From the IMG/VR virus record IMGVR_UViG_3300013014_000076, positions 1 to 34,229 of that record: a stretch of 34,229 bases of DNA; one strand, 5' to 3'. The DNA comes from a virus. A model generated the notes under the pieces. It ran no database searches and had not been told where the DNA came from. It saw only the letters and a program-made list of their open reading frames with translations. The translations under genes were made by a program, and so were the position numbers. Each line of letters opens with the position of its first letter. Position 1 is the first letter of the stretch. Below are positions 5,399 through 13,504 of the stretch, one piece after another.

Positions 5399-6384
5399 AC
5401 CTTATTAATACATCCCCTAAATTCAAACTCTCCATTCTGCTCATCTGTAACCATAATCAACTCAGGCATTAGCATACGGCCTTGGTCAAATGAGAGCATT
5501 GCAAAACCACTACGCCAATCTTTAGGGCTATCCTCGCAATATTCAAAGGTAGAGCTATGTGGATCAGCCAGGCATCCAGTTTGAACTCCCCACCAAGTCC
5601 CTTGATACCCAGTTATGGGACTACTGCACAATACATGGGTATGCCCTGTGATAATGTTAGTGTTTCCGGCAGCAGTCAAATTGGAATACCCAGCAGTACG
5701 ACCACCTTTAAATCGGTGCTTGATTACTGTATCTTCTCCAATCCAGTAACTCCAACAAGTTTTCCATTCTGGGAAATGATACTTAAGACTAAAGCCATCT
5801 ACACCAGAATACTCAGGCACTTTATTAACTAGCCAAGACTCATAACGCATATCGTGATTACCTAAAGTCCAAATAAGCTCACAACCTGGTGGTTTATTTT
5901 TAGCAATCTCATCTAGGTGATAACGGCAAGCGTTAAGCTCTTGCAAGACATTGGGCTTTTGATCGTAGTTAATCGAAGGGAATCTGCTCAATACTTGTCC
6001 ATCAAAAGCATCTCCATTACAAATAATGACTTGAGGCTTAAACTCTTTAATCATCATTAATAATGTTTTAAATGCTGTAGTAGTGGTATCGGTAAAGTGA
6101 GCATCGCTAAATACAATAACTCGTTTAACTTTATTAACATCTATTCCCCTACGAACATTATGGGGAGTTTGATCTATTTTCTTAGGCTTTGCTGGATCTC
6201 GCATAGAACTATGAGTTGGAAGTTTAATGTCATATCTAATCTCAAGGCTTGCTCTACGATTAAGTGCGCTCCTAGGGTTAATACCTAGCTCTTTTGCTAC
6301 TAAAGTAGGAGAGCCAAGTCTTTTCCAACACTCTATAAATTTCTCATCTGCTGCATTAGATCGTTTCATATCTACCTTTGCCAT
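5395..6384 (-). CDS. HTH-metallophosphoesterase
   Basis: A 329-residue protein from ATG 6384 (a TTG at 6405 would add seven residues). The N-terminal 50 residues contain a helix-turn-helix-like segment, SPTLVAKELGINPRSALNRR. The rest is a calcineurin-like phosphoesterase with its motifs in order: SDAHF, GDAFDG, GNHD, a later KHRFKGG and GHTH. It should hydrolyse phosphodiesters using two metal ions, and the HTH may direct it to DNA. Phage genes with this two-part architecture are common, but their substrate is not known. It runs opposite to its rightward neighbour across a 47-base divergent gap. Confidence 0.88.
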   Translation of the reverse strand: MAKVDMKRSNAADEKFIECWKRLGSPTLVAKELGINPRSALNRRASLEIRYDIKLPTHSSMRDPAKPKKIDQTPHNVRRGIDVNKVKRVIVFSDAHFTDTTTTAFKTLLMMIKEFKPQVIICNGDAFDGQVLSRFPSINYDQKPNVLQELNACRYHLDEIAKNKPPGCELIWTLGNHDMRYESWLVNKVPEYSGVDGFSLKYHFPEWKTCWSYWIGEDTVIKHRFKGGRTAGYSNLTAAGNTNIITGHTHVLCSSPITGYQGTWWGVQTGCLADPHSSTFEYCEDSPKDWRSGFAMLSFDQGRMLMPELIMVTDEQNGEFEFRGCINKV

Positions 6385-6431
6385 AAGATATTGAATATAA
6401 TACAATAAATTAATTAAAATTAAATGACAAC
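6385..6431. promoter_or_regulatory. Divergent AT-rich promoter region
   Basis: A 47-base gap between divergent genes, almost wholly A/T. On the plus strand TATAAT occurs at about 6396-6401, a perfect -10 box, but no convincing -35 box stands 17 bases upstream. On the minus strand TATTAT lies about 12 bases before ATG 6384. Both directions probably initiate here; the exact start points cannot be fixed by eye. Confidence 0.45.
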
Positions 6432-6836
6432 ATGGAATCTAGGCTAAAAAATTGGGCTTGGTATGTTACTTGGGGAGTTATTGGCCCACAAGTGGAAACT
6501 ACTTGCCGAAGTTTTGAAAAGAACTATGTTCCAGAGCTGGGTAATTTATACGCAGACCCAGAGCCACACTACGAGCCAGACCATATAGACGGAGATCTCA
6601 TAGAGCAGGCAATTAAGGGTTTGCCATTACAGTTAAGACAAGTGCTTAAAATGAAATATGTCAGCCATCCTTATGCTTCACTAAACCAGTTGGCGCATAA
6701 TGCTAGAACAACGCCTCATAAATTAGAAACAGATTTACATAATGCAAAAAAACGACTCCAGCAAGAACTGGATAAGAAAGCCAAGTCAAATTACCATCAG
6801 AACTTGTACAAGTTGCAAGATCAGAAAAACGACTAA
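6432..6836 (+). CDS. Sigma-region-4 / antiterminator-Q-like regulator
   Basis: A 134-residue protein. The N-terminus, MESRLKNWAWYVTWGVIGP and then TTCRSFEKNYVPE, matches a family of phage late regulators. The C-terminal half (about 54-115) has the look of sigma-70 region 4: LIEQAIKGLPLQLRQVLKMKYV followed by an HTH-like SLNQLAHNARTTPHKLETDLHNAKKRL. It probably binds promoter DNA or RNA polymerase and switches on late transcription, as Q or RinA proteins do. Its position just before the late genes fits that role. Confidence 0.7.
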   Translation: MESRLKNWAWYVTWGVIGPQVETTCRSFEKNYVPELGNLYADPEPHYEPDHIDGDLIEQAIKGLPLQLRQVLKMKYVSHPYASLNQLAHNARTTPHKLETDLHNAKKRLQQELDKKAKSNYHQNLYKLQDQKND

Positions 6837-6924
6837 AGATGGAGTTCTACAATCTTACAATGAAGGACTAAATGAACGATTCGTATGCCAATCTTGCCAT
6901 AGTAATAGCGACAAAACACGCTAA
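6742..6924 (+). CDS. Small zinc-ribbon protein
   Basis: A 60-residue frame read across the end of the regulator and the start of the glycosyltransferase gene. Two CxxC pairs, CTSC and CQSC, are separated by about 23 residues that include KIRKTTKDG and NEGLNERFV, giving a four-Cys zinc ribbon. The pairs lie where neither neighbour explains them, which supports real coding. ATG 6742 has no clear ribosome site, so the true start may be further downstream and non-standard. It probably binds nucleic acid or protein; no function is known. Confidence 0.45.
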   Translation: MQKNDSSKNWIRKPSQITIRTCTSCKIRKTTKDGVLQSYNEGLNERFVCQSCHSNSDKTR

Positions 6925-7555
6925 ATGCTTGCCTGTGCTGTTTGCATCAATAGATGAGTATGTGCCAAAGGAAGTAACAGTTATCGTTGCTGGGAGCGAT
7001 CTAGAGTGTTCTAGGCACAATACTATCAATCTGCCAAACAACGGCACTAATTATGGGGAATCCTACAACGATGTAGTGCGCTATGCGTTTGAGATGTTCC
7101 CTGAGATTATTGTGGCAAACGATGACATAGTATTAACCCCTAGTAGCTTTAATATGCTGATTGAGGACAAGGTGTTGCTTTCGCACCACAGTCTAGGCTG
7201 GCTATGCAGTAGATCGGACTATGTGCGTGGGCTACAAAATATTAGGAATGGCGAAGTACGAAACGGCATCAAATTTGTAGAGGAAGATCAGATATTCCAA
7301 AGCAATGTACTTTCTCCTTTATTTGGGATTATCTCTAGAGAGGCTTGGATAGATTACAAACCGATTAATTGGTATTCAGACGATATTCAATGCCTGGAAA
7401 TCTGCGCTGCTGGTTATAAGAATTATGTTAGTCGGTCTTATGTACACCATGTCGGCAGCCAAACTATCGGCATGGATCACAAAAAGAACAATGACCAATC
7501 GGGAGCATGGTTAAAAGCCAATATGCCAGACCTTTACACATTGTGGTTTAGTTAA
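6872..7555 (+). CDS. Glycosyltransferase-like protein (GT-A fold)
   Basis: A 227-residue protein. It starts with a strand LAIVIATKH, followed by VTVIVAGSDLE, then VANDDIVLTPSSF (82-94) in which D84-D85 are the probable metal/nucleotide-sugar DxD-type residues. A later segment, SPLFGIISREAW, and a His pair in SYVHHVG fit an inverting GT2-like enzyme. It would add a sugar to a virion component, DNA or the host surface; which one is unknown. It is the first of three glycosyltransferase-like genes here. The start is placed at ATG 6872, overlapping the zinc-ribbon frame. Confidence 0.65.
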   Translation: MNDSYANLAIVIATKHAKCLPVLFASIDEYVPKEVTVIVAGSDLECSRHNTINLPNNGTNYGESYNDVVRYAFEMFPEIIVANDDIVLTPSSFNMLIEDKVLLSHHSLGWLCSRSDYVRGLQNIRNGEVRNGIKFVEEDQIFQSNVLSPLFGIISREAWIDYKPINWYSDDIQCLEICAAGYKNYVSRSYVHHVGSQTIGMDHKKNNDQSGAWLKANMPDLYTLWFS

Positions 7556-7569
7556 AAAAGCGTTAAAAT
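7541..7569 (+). promoter_or_regulatory. Putative sigma-70-type promoter with 5' hairpin
   Basis: TTGTGG (7541-7546) and TAAAAT (7564-7569) have a 17-bp spacer. The predicted message starts near 7576, directly at a small stem-loop, GGGC/GCCC (7576-7579 with 7586-7589), before ATG 7607. The hairpin at the 5' end could protect the RNA from decay. It may drive the 7607-9836 genes and the packaging genes beyond. Confidence 0.5.
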
Positions 7570-7606
7570 TGTCTTGGGCAAGTTCGCCCTAAATTCTGGG
7601 GTTAAT

Positions 7607-8050
7607 ATGAAAATCGCTATTGGACTATTAGCTCCAAAAGGAAAAGAAAAAGAAATGCCAATGTCAATGGGTATGCCTAGTCTTTTAGACGAGCCAATGG
7701 CAGAGGAGTCTGAGTACGAGATTACCAAGGCAGGCAACGATACAATGACTAAAGCCTTGATGGAAACTCGTCATCTAGGCCCTAAAGATCCTGCAAACCC
7801 AGGCGATTTCTGGGTTAAGTTAGTTGCATATTGGGGTATGCCAGAAGAAGAAACGGCAAACCGATTCTGCGCTAATTGTGAATATTTCGACAATAGCACT
7901 CAAGCATTAGAGGCAATGAAAGTTGTTCCTGAGAACGAACTTGATCGCAATGGTGGTGGGCGTGGTTTCTGCCATAAGTATGAGTTTATTTGCCATAATC
8001 TGCGTGTTTGCGAGTCTTGGGAAGAAGCAGAAGAAAAGGCAGACGATTAA
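7607..8050 (+). CDS. Cys-rich conserved phage protein
   Basis: A 147-residue protein; ATG 7607 is chosen because an upstream in-frame TTG (7574) would lie in the 5' hairpin. The first 60 residues are acidic and Met-rich. The C-terminal half holds five Cys in FCANCEYF, GFCHKYEFICHNLRVCESW, an arrangement reminiscent of HiPIP-like [4Fe-4S] or zinc-binding small domains common in phages just upstream of packaging genes. Whether it binds iron-sulfur or zinc is not decidable here. It overlaps the next start by one base. Confidence 0.65.
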   Translation: MKIAIGLLAPKGKEKEMPMSMGMPSLLDEPMAEESEYEITKAGNDTMTKALMETRHLGPKDPANPGDFWVKLVAYWGMPEEETANRFCANCEYFDNSTQALEAMKVVPENELDRNGGGRGFCHKYEFICHNLRVCESWEEAEEKADD

Positions 8051-8211
8051 TGAAAACTGGACTTTACAGCAATATTTTAGCCAAGAGAAAGCGTATCGCT
8101 GCTGGATCAGGTGAAAAGATGAACAAAGTAGGTAGCAAAAATGCTCCTACAGCTAAAGACTTTAAGCAAGCAGCCAAAACTGCTAAACCTATGAAGGCTA
8201 AGAAAAAATGA
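8050..8211 (+). CDS. 53-residue basic conserved phage protein
   Basis: ATG 8050 overlaps the previous stop (TAATG). The product reads MKTGLYSNILAKRKRIAAGSGEKM, then KVGSKNAPTAKDFKQAAKTAK and an Ala/Lys-rich end, a strongly basic protein found in many environmental phages before the packaging genes. It could bind nucleic acid, but no function is known. It overlaps the next start by 4 bases. Confidence 0.65.
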   Translation: MKTGLYSNILAKRKRIAAGSGEKMNKVGSKNAPTAKDFKQAAKTAKPMKAKKK

Positions 8212-8369
8212 AGATGAGCAAAAAGCAAGCCAAGATCGGCAAGGTAATGGGTGAGTTCAAAGAAGGAACTCTACATTCTGGCAAGGGTGGCAAAGTAGTT
8301 AAAAACCCAAAACAAGCAATTGCTATTGCTATCTCAGAGGCAATGAAAAAAGCTCGCTATAAAAAATGA
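8208..8369 (+). CDS. 53-residue DUF6496-like protein
   Basis: ATG 8208 overlaps the stop before it. The segment KIGKVMGEFKEGTLHSGKGGKVVKNPKQAIAIAISEA is the signature of a small conserved family (DUF6496 by my recognition): a short helix, a basic Gly/Lys loop and a second helix. It is often found beside phage structural genes. Function is unknown, and a DNA- or virion-associated role is guesswork. It overlaps the downstream glycosyltransferase start by 4 bases. Confidence 0.7.
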   Translation: MKMSKKQAKIGKVMGEFKEGTLHSGKGGKVVKNPKQAIAIAISEAMKKARYKK

Positions 8370-8920
8370 TTAGTGTAGTAATGCCTAGTTATCTAGGTGA
8401 TTACCCAAGAGCAGCAAGCAATAGAGAGCAAAAGCTCCCTAGAGCAATAGATAGCTTTTTAGATCAAAAAATAGGCGAGTTAATAGTTGTAGCAGATGGC
8501 TGCCAAAAAACAGTAGAGATAGCATCTAAATACCCTGTAAAGACTGTTTTAATAGATAAACAACCATACTTTAGCGGAACACCTAGAAACATTGGGATAC
8601 AAAATGCTAAATATGACTACATTGCTTATCTAGATAACGATGATGTATTTGGCAAAGGCCATCTAAAAGCAATAGCAGACAATGTAGATACAGATTGGCT
8701 TTATTGGGATGACTATGTAGATGGTCAAATACGCCCAGTATGGTTTGAGATGGGGCATATAGGAACTTCTGCAATAGCTCACAAAAAAGAATTAAATTGT
8801 CAATGGGGTAATGGGTATGGACACGATTGGGAATTTATTAGGCAATTAAAACATTACCCTAGCAAACGCATCATCACCAACTATCAAGTTATGCACATAC
8901 CAGGAATCATAGATCAATAA
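8366..8920 (+). CDS. Family 2 glycosyltransferase
   Basis: A 184-residue GT-A enzyme. It begins ISVVMPSYLGDYPRAASNR, then ELIVVADGCQKT, and carries YLDNDDVF (89-95) with the acidic cluster D90, D92, D93 that binds the metal and nucleotide sugar. GTPRNIGIQNAKYDYIAYLDNDD is the classical GT2 run-up to this motif. It is shorter than full bacterial GT2 enzymes but has a C-terminal acceptor-side segment with GHDWEFIRQL. Acceptor unknown. It overlaps both neighbours by 1-4 bases. Confidence 0.85.
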   Translation: MISVVMPSYLGDYPRAASNREQKLPRAIDSFLDQKIGELIVVADGCQKTVEIASKYPVKTVLIDKQPYFSGTPRNIGIQNAKYDYIAYLDNDDVFGKGHLKAIADNVDTDWLYWDDYVDGQIRPVWFEMGHIGTSAIAHKKELNCQWGNGYGHDWEFIRQLKHYPSKRIITNYQVMHIPGIIDQ

Positions 8921-9570
8921 TGTTTATTGTTCCCACATATAAACGCCCAGAAAGGCTTAAAAACCTCATTAAGGCGTATATAGATACTAAGGCTATTGCC
9001 CCTATTTATGTTTTTATACAGGGAAATGCAGAATTGTATGATGGGATTGAGTATCCTAATACATGGATTATTGAGCAATTTGAAAACAATATTGGTTTAG
9101 TAGGTGCATTAAATTACGCATTTAACAAATATCCCAAAGAAAAATGGTATGGAAGTCTTTGCGATGACCAAATTCCACAAAGCAATGAATGGGATCAGCA
9201 ACTTATTAACGCTATAAATGATTGGAATATTGTTACTAGCCAAGATGCTTTAAATAAAGATGAATCTAGAATGGCTGGGATTACTTTATTTGGCGGTGAA
9301 TTAATAAGGGCTTGTAAATTTATATTGCCACCCTGCACTTGGCATATTTGTGGGGATGATTGGTGGGAACTGGTAGCTAAGACTTGCAATAACTGGGTAA
9401 AGTTAGATACTAAAAGTACCCACATGACTCCAGAAACAATAAAAGTAGATCCAGACGAAACATACCAAAGCTCTTATGCAGACTTTAGCGGTCAAGTAAG
9501 TAGATACAACCAATGGCTAGTAGCTGAAGGAAACGAGCTACTTTCTAAAATACAAAAACAGATAACATGA
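8920..9570 (+). CDS. Glycosyltransferase-like protein
   Basis: A 216-residue protein opening with MFIVPTYKRPERLKNLIKAY, the N-terminal strand-loop of GT2 enzymes, then NNIGLVGALNYAFNKYPKEKWYGSLCDDQIP, where D82-D83 stand at the DxD position. GDDWWELVAKT later could be the catalytic-base region. It differs from its neighbour in sequence, so the two are unlikely to be a recent duplication. Together with 6872 and 8366 it suggests multi-step glycosylation. Overlaps with both neighbours support one transcript. Confidence 0.75.
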   Translation: MFIVPTYKRPERLKNLIKAYIDTKAIAPIYVFIQGNAELYDGIEYPNTWIIEQFENNIGLVGALNYAFNKYPKEKWYGSLCDDQIPQSNEWDQQLINAINDWNIVTSQDALNKDESRMAGITLFGGELIRACKFILPPCTWHICGDDWWELVAKTCNNWVKLDTKSTHMTPETIKVDPDETYQSSYADFSGQVSRYNQWLVAEGNELLSKIQKQIT

Positions 9571-9836
9571 AAATAAGAGATGCTGCCAAGATATTTGAGC
9601 GTATAGGTGTTGCTGGGTATAACAAACCCCGTAGAACTCCAAGCCATCCTACTAAAAGCCATGTTGTAGTGGCTAAAGAAGGCGATCAGGTTAAGACAAT
9701 TCGTTTTGGTCAGCAAGGCGAAAAAGGTAGCCCAGATGGTAGTGCTAGAAACAAAGCATTTAAAGCAAGACACGCTAAGAACATAGCTAGGGGCAAGATG
9801 AGTGCAGCGTTTTGGGCAAACAAGGTTAAGTGGTAA
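9567..9836 (+). CDS. Conserved basic phage protein (FKARHAKNIARGK family)
   Basis: An 89-residue basic protein. The pattern RRTPSHPTKSHVVVAKEGDQVKTIRFGQQG and then FKARHAKNIARGKMSAAFWANKVKW is strongly conserved in phages, usually near packaging or head genes. Thr, His and Trp positions are conserved, but no catalytic motif is evident. The protein could fold as a small beta domain with a basic helix tail, suggesting DNA or RNA binding. Function unknown. Confidence 0.75.
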   Translation: MKIRDAAKIFERIGVAGYNKPRRTPSHPTKSHVVVAKEGDQVKTIRFGQQGEKGSPDGSARNKAFKARHAKNIARGKMSAAFWANKVKW

Positions 9837-9885
9837 AACTGTTGTAGAATAGCAACATCATCAACCATCACCCTATAGGAATGGA
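9837..9885 (+). promoter_or_regulatory. Gap before packaging genes: possible -10 box in an inverted repeat
   Basis: The 49-base gap contains TGTTG-N8-CAACA, with TAGAAT (a good -10 box) in its centre, but no clear -35 box. The sequence TGTAGAAT also occurs at 15677 and 34044 ahead of genes. It may be a promoter for the packaging and head genes or simply an RNA hairpin. TAGGAATGG precedes the start at 9886. Confidence 0.35.
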
Positions 9886-10206
9886 ATGGAAAACGCTATA
9901 GAAAACAATAATGTAGAAGTTGCATCAACCAATAAGGGTGGTGCGCCTGTAGGCAATCAGAACGGCAAGAAGGGAAAGCTGTTCTACAACCAACTCAGAG
10001 TGGCTCTAGTTCAAGAAGATAGTCGTAGATTACGCACTATTGCAGACAAGCTAGTAAAAGCTGCTGAACAAGGCGAGCCTTGGGCTGTTAAAGAGATTAT
10101 GGATCGTGTAGATGGCAAGGCTGTACAGTCTACCGAGATTAGCGGTGTAGATGGTGAGGCTATTGAGCTTAAGCAGATTGAGTTCATTATCAAACGCCCA
10201 GAGTGA
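9886..10206 (+). CDS. Terminase small subunit-like protein
   Basis: A 106-residue protein directly before the large terminase gene. It has GGAPVGNQNGKKGKLFYNQLRVAL near the N-terminus and AVKEIMDRVDGKAVQ further on, a pattern typical of small-terminase-like and DUF5681-type phage proteins. It would recognise the packaging site and load the large subunit. ATG 9886 is in frame; the ATG five bases earlier (9881) runs into a stop after six codons. It overlaps the large subunit by 4 bases. Confidence 0.7.
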   Translation: MENAIENNNVEVASTNKGGAPVGNQNGKKGKLFYNQLRVALVQEDSRRLRTIADKLVKAAEQGEPWAVKEIMDRVDGKAVQSTEISGVDGEAIELKQIEFIIKRPE

Positions 10207-11468
10207 TCGAAGCAGAAGAAAAACTAAGTTTAGAAATTCCAGAAAAGCTAGAGTGCTTACTGGAAGATCATCGCTATAAAATCGTTTATGGCGGTAGAGG
10301 ATCTAGTAAGTCCTGGACAGTAGCTAGGGTATTGCTTGCCATAGGTCGTAGAAAGAAGTTAAGGGTGCTATGCGCTAGGGAGTTTCAGAACTCTATATCA
10401 GACTCGGTTCATGCCTTATTAGCAGATCAGATCAAGTCTATGGGGCTAGATGATTTCTATACTGTACAAAACACCAGTATCTTTGGCAAAAATGGGACTG
10501 AGTTCTTATTTGCCGGACTAAAGCACAATATTACTAAGATTAAGTCTTTTGAGGGTGTAGATATATGCTGGGTAGAAGAAGCTCAGACTACATCTAAAAG
10601 CTCATGGGATGTATTAATCCCTACAATCCGTAAAGAAGGCTCAGAGATATGGATAACATTCAATCCTGAGTTAGATACGGATGAAACATATAAGCGGTTC
10701 GTGGTACATCCACCAGGCAACGCTAAAGTAGCAAAAGTAAACTGGTCTGATAATCCTTGGTTTCCAGAAGTTCTAAAGAATGAGAAAGATGATCTCAAGA
10801 GTAGGGATTTAGATGCCTATTTAAATGTATGGGAAGGCAATACAAGGCAAGTATTAGATGGTGCTGTATACGCTAAAGAACTAAGGAAAGCTCAAGAAGA
10901 AGGCCGTATCAAGGACATCAACCAAGATAAGGCAATTGAAGTATCTACATTCTGGGATATTGGCTGGGCAGATATGACTAGCATCTGGTTCGTGCAGACG
11001 ATACCAGGCGGTGAGGTAAGGGTCATAGACTTTTATCAGGACTGCCAAAAGCCTATAGATCACTATGTAGAAGTTCTACAGAATAGAGGCTATGTCTATC
11101 GAGATCATTGGCTGCCACACGATGCCGAGAACAAAAATATGACAGGTAAGAGCGTTAAAGATATTATGCAGAATATGAACTTGCCAGTAAGGATAACCCC
11201 TAGACTGTCTATATCAGAGGGAATTAACGCTGCCAGAATGTTGATGAACAGATGCTATTTTGACCAGAACAGATGCGCTGAAGGTCTACAAGCATTAAGA
11301 CATTATCGGTATGATGTAAACCCTGATACTAAGATGTTTAGCGACAAGCCATTACACGACCAACATTCTCATGCTGCTGATGCGTGGAGATATGTAGCTG
11401 TAGGGCTAGATGAACAACCGAACAACTGGAACAAAGCAATTAAGATCAACAATAAATGGATAGTCTAA
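10203..11468 (+). CDS. terL: Terminase large subunit (PBSX/Terminase_3 type)
   Basis: A 421-residue packaging motor. ATPase: Walker A GGRGSSKS (30-37), Walker B VDICWVEEAQ (119-128), and coupling motif WITFNPE (150-156). Nuclease: FWDIGWAD (250-257, D252), LPHDAEN (304-310, D307) and HAADAWRY (390-397, D393), the three acidic positions of an RNase H-like nuclease. It cuts the concatemer and pumps DNA into the head through the portal. GTG start 10203 overlaps the small subunit. Its class does not tell whether packaging is headful or site-specific, though circular permutation of this contig would fit headful packaging. Confidence 0.95.
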   Translation: MIEAEEKLSLEIPEKLECLLEDHRYKIVYGGRGSSKSWTVARVLLAIGRRKKLRVLCAREFQNSISDSVHALLADQIKSMGLDDFYTVQNTSIFGKNGTEFLFAGLKHNITKIKSFEGVDICWVEEAQTTSKSSWDVLIPTIRKEGSEIWITFNPELDTDETYKRFVVHPPGNAKVAKVNWSDNPWFPEVLKNEKDDLKSRDLDAYLNVWEGNTRQVLDGAVYAKELRKAQEEGRIKDINQDKAIEVSTFWDIGWADMTSIWFVQTIPGGEVRVIDFYQDCQKPIDHYVEVLQNRGYVYRDHWLPHDAENKNMTGKSVKDIMQNMNLPVRITPRLSISEGINAARMLMNRCYFDQNRCAEGLQALRHYRYDVNPDTKMFSDKPLHDQHSHAADAWRYVAVGLDEQPNNWNKAIKINNKWIV

Positions 11469-13504
11469 TGGATGAAGGCACACTAAAAGGCATACTTGAT
11501 GCCGAGATAGATAACGCTATTGGCTTTATCGAGAGTGAAACTACAGATGATCGTAGGAAAGCCCTTGAATACTACAATCGTTACGAATACGGCAATGAAA
11601 TAGAAGGTCGTAGCCAGATTGTTACAGGCGAAGTAGCCGAGGTAGTCGATGGTGCGCTGCCACAATTACTGCGTATCTTTACACAGTCGGATGAGATTGT
11701 GCGCTTTGAGCCTAAAGGCTTTGGCGATGAAGAAAAAGCAAAGCAGGCTACAGAATATGTGAACTGGGTAATGAATCGTGATAACGATGGCGTATTGCTT
11801 ATGCACAATTGGTTTAAGGATGCGCTCTTACAAAAGAACGGAATTGTTAAGGTCTATTGGGATGAGAAGATTGATGTCAGCAAGGAGAAGTATCAAAACC
11901 TGACACAAGACGAAGTAACAATGTTACTCAATGATCCAGAGGTAGAAGTTGTAAATCAAAAGACTACAGAGATAGCTCCAGCAGGTATAGATCCTATGGG
12001 GATGCCTATTCCACCTGTGTTCTCTTACGATGTTAAGCTCAAAAAGACTAAGAAAACTGGCAAGGTAATTGTAGAGAATGTGCCACCAGAGGAATTCTTA
12101 ATCTCTAAGAAGGCTAGGACTATTGCCGATGCACCTTTTGTAGCCCACAGAAAGTTAGCTACTCGATCAGAGTTAATTGCAATGGGCTATGAGAAAGATA
12201 CTGTAGATAACCTTCCTACTTATGCAGACTTAACCTATAACTCAGAGAATGTGGCAAGGTTCGATCAAGGCGAGCAGCCAGGCGATCAGTCAAGCCTAGA
12301 CTTCTCTATGCAAGAGATCGAGGTAATCGAGTCTTATATCAAGGTAGACTTTGATGGCGATGGTATTGCTGAGTTGCGTAAGGTTACTTATGCTGGCTCA
12401 GACATCCTAGATAATGAGGAAGTAGATTTCGTACCATTCTGTTCTATTTGCCCTATTCCTATGCCCCACAAGTTCTTTGGTCATAGCCTGGCAGATCGTG
12501 CAGTAGACATACAACTGATTAAATCTACAGTTACAAGGCAGATCCTAGATAATCTCTACATGACTAATAGCCCAAGAATGGGCGTAGTAGAAGGTCAAGT
12601 AAACCTAGATGATCTACTAACAGTTACAGCTAATGGCATTGTGCGTATGAAAAATACCCAAGCCATTGTTCCATTGACAGTACCACCTACTGCTAACCAA
12701 TCATTCCCACTATTGGAATACTTGGATTCTGTACAGGCTAAGAGAACTGGGGTATCAGACCAGATGAACGGCCTTAATCCAGATGTGTTGCAGAACAGCA
12801 CAGCTACAGCCGTTGCCATGATGCAGAACAGCGCAGCAGGCAAAGTTGAGTTAATTGCTAGGGTATTTGCTGAAACAGGCGTAAAAGACCTATTCCAGAA
12901 GATTCTACAATTGCTTTGCAAGTATCAAGATAAAGAGCGTATTGTGCGTTTGCGTGGCAAATATGTATCTATTGATCCTAGAGAGTGGACTAATGGCTTT
13001 GACATTTCTATCAATGTCGGTCTAGGCACAGGAAACAAGCAAGAGCAGATGGCTATGATCGCTATGGTTCTAGGCAAGCAAGAGGAAATCCTAAAGACTG
13101 TAGGCATTAATAATCCATTGGTAAGCCTACAAAACTATAGACAGACACTAGGTCGGTTTATTGAGGCTGCTGGCTTTAAGGACTCTAACGAGTTTTTCCT
13201 AGAGATTACTCCAGAGCAAGAGCAACAAATGGCGCAGCAAGGCCAACAGGGTCAGCAACAAGATCCAGCAATGCAAGCCTATGTAGCCCAGATGCAAGCT
13301 AAGATGGAAGCAGATAACGCCAAGGCTCAGAATGATATTCAGATCTCCCAGGTTAAGGCAGAGGCTCAGATCAGACTTAAGCAACAAGAGTTTGAGATGA
13401 CTATGGCTCTTAAGAAACAAGAGTTTGAATACGAGGCTCAGTTAAAGGCATTGCAACTAGGCGCAAAATTATCACCAACGGCAAATATTCCTAATGTCCT
13501 ATAA
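11456..13504 (+). CDS. Portal protein (P22-like)
   Basis: A 682-residue portal. The N-terminus reads DDRRKALEYYNRYEYGNEIEGRSQIVTGEVAEVVDGALPQLLRIFTQSDEIVRFEP, characteristic of podoviral P22-type portals. The central part carries SLDFSMQEIEVIESYIKVDFDGDGIAELRKVTY; the C-terminal 100 residues are Gln-rich and helical (QQMAQQGQQGQQ, then a long coiled coil), fitting the barrel of P22 gp1. Twelve copies form the DNA channel. ATG 11456 overlaps TerL by 13 bases; ATG 11468, overlapping the TerL stop as TAATG, is equally possible. Confidence 0.93.
   Translation: MDSLMDEGTLKGILDAEIDNAIGFIESETTDDRRKALEYYNRYEYGNEIEGRSQIVTGEVAEVVDGALPQLLRIFTQSDEIVRFEPKGFGDEEKAKQATEYVNWVMNRDNDGVLLMHNWFKDALLQKNGIVKVYWDEKIDVSKEKYQNLTQDEVTMLLNDPEVEVVNQKTTEIAPAGIDPMGMPIPPVFSYDVKLKKTKKTGKVIVENVPPEEFLISKKARTIADAPFVAHRKLATRSELIAMGYEKDTVDNLPTYADLTYNSENVARFDQGEQPGDQSSLDFSMQEIEVIESYIKVDFDGDGIAELRKVTYAGSDILDNEEVDFVPFCSICPIPMPHKFFGHSLADRAVDIQLIKSTVTRQILDNLYMTNSPRMGVVEGQVNLDDLLTVTANGIVRMKNTQAIVPLTVPPTANQSFPLLEYLDSVQAKRTGVSDQMNGLNPDVLQNSTATAVAMMQNSAAGKVELIARVFAETGVKDLFQKILQLLCKYQDKERIVRLRGKYVSIDPREWTNGFDISINVGLGTGNKQEQMAMIAMVLGKQEEILKTVGINNPLVSLQNYRQTLGRFIEAAGFKDSNEFFLEITPEQEQQMAQQGQQGQQQDPAMQAYVAQMQAKMEADNAKAQNDIQISQVKAEAQIRLKQQEFEMTMALKKQEFEYEAQLKALQLGAKLSPTANIPNVL

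Noticed and set aside
5342-5584. Plus-strand frames opposite the SprT and phosphoesterase genes
   Set aside because: Both minus-strand genes have clear catalytic motifs; these plus-strand frames have none.
7574-7606. TTG 7574 as the start of the Cys-rich protein
   Set aside because: The TTG falls inside the predicted 5' hairpin and at the transcription start; ATG 7607 with GGGG upstream is better.
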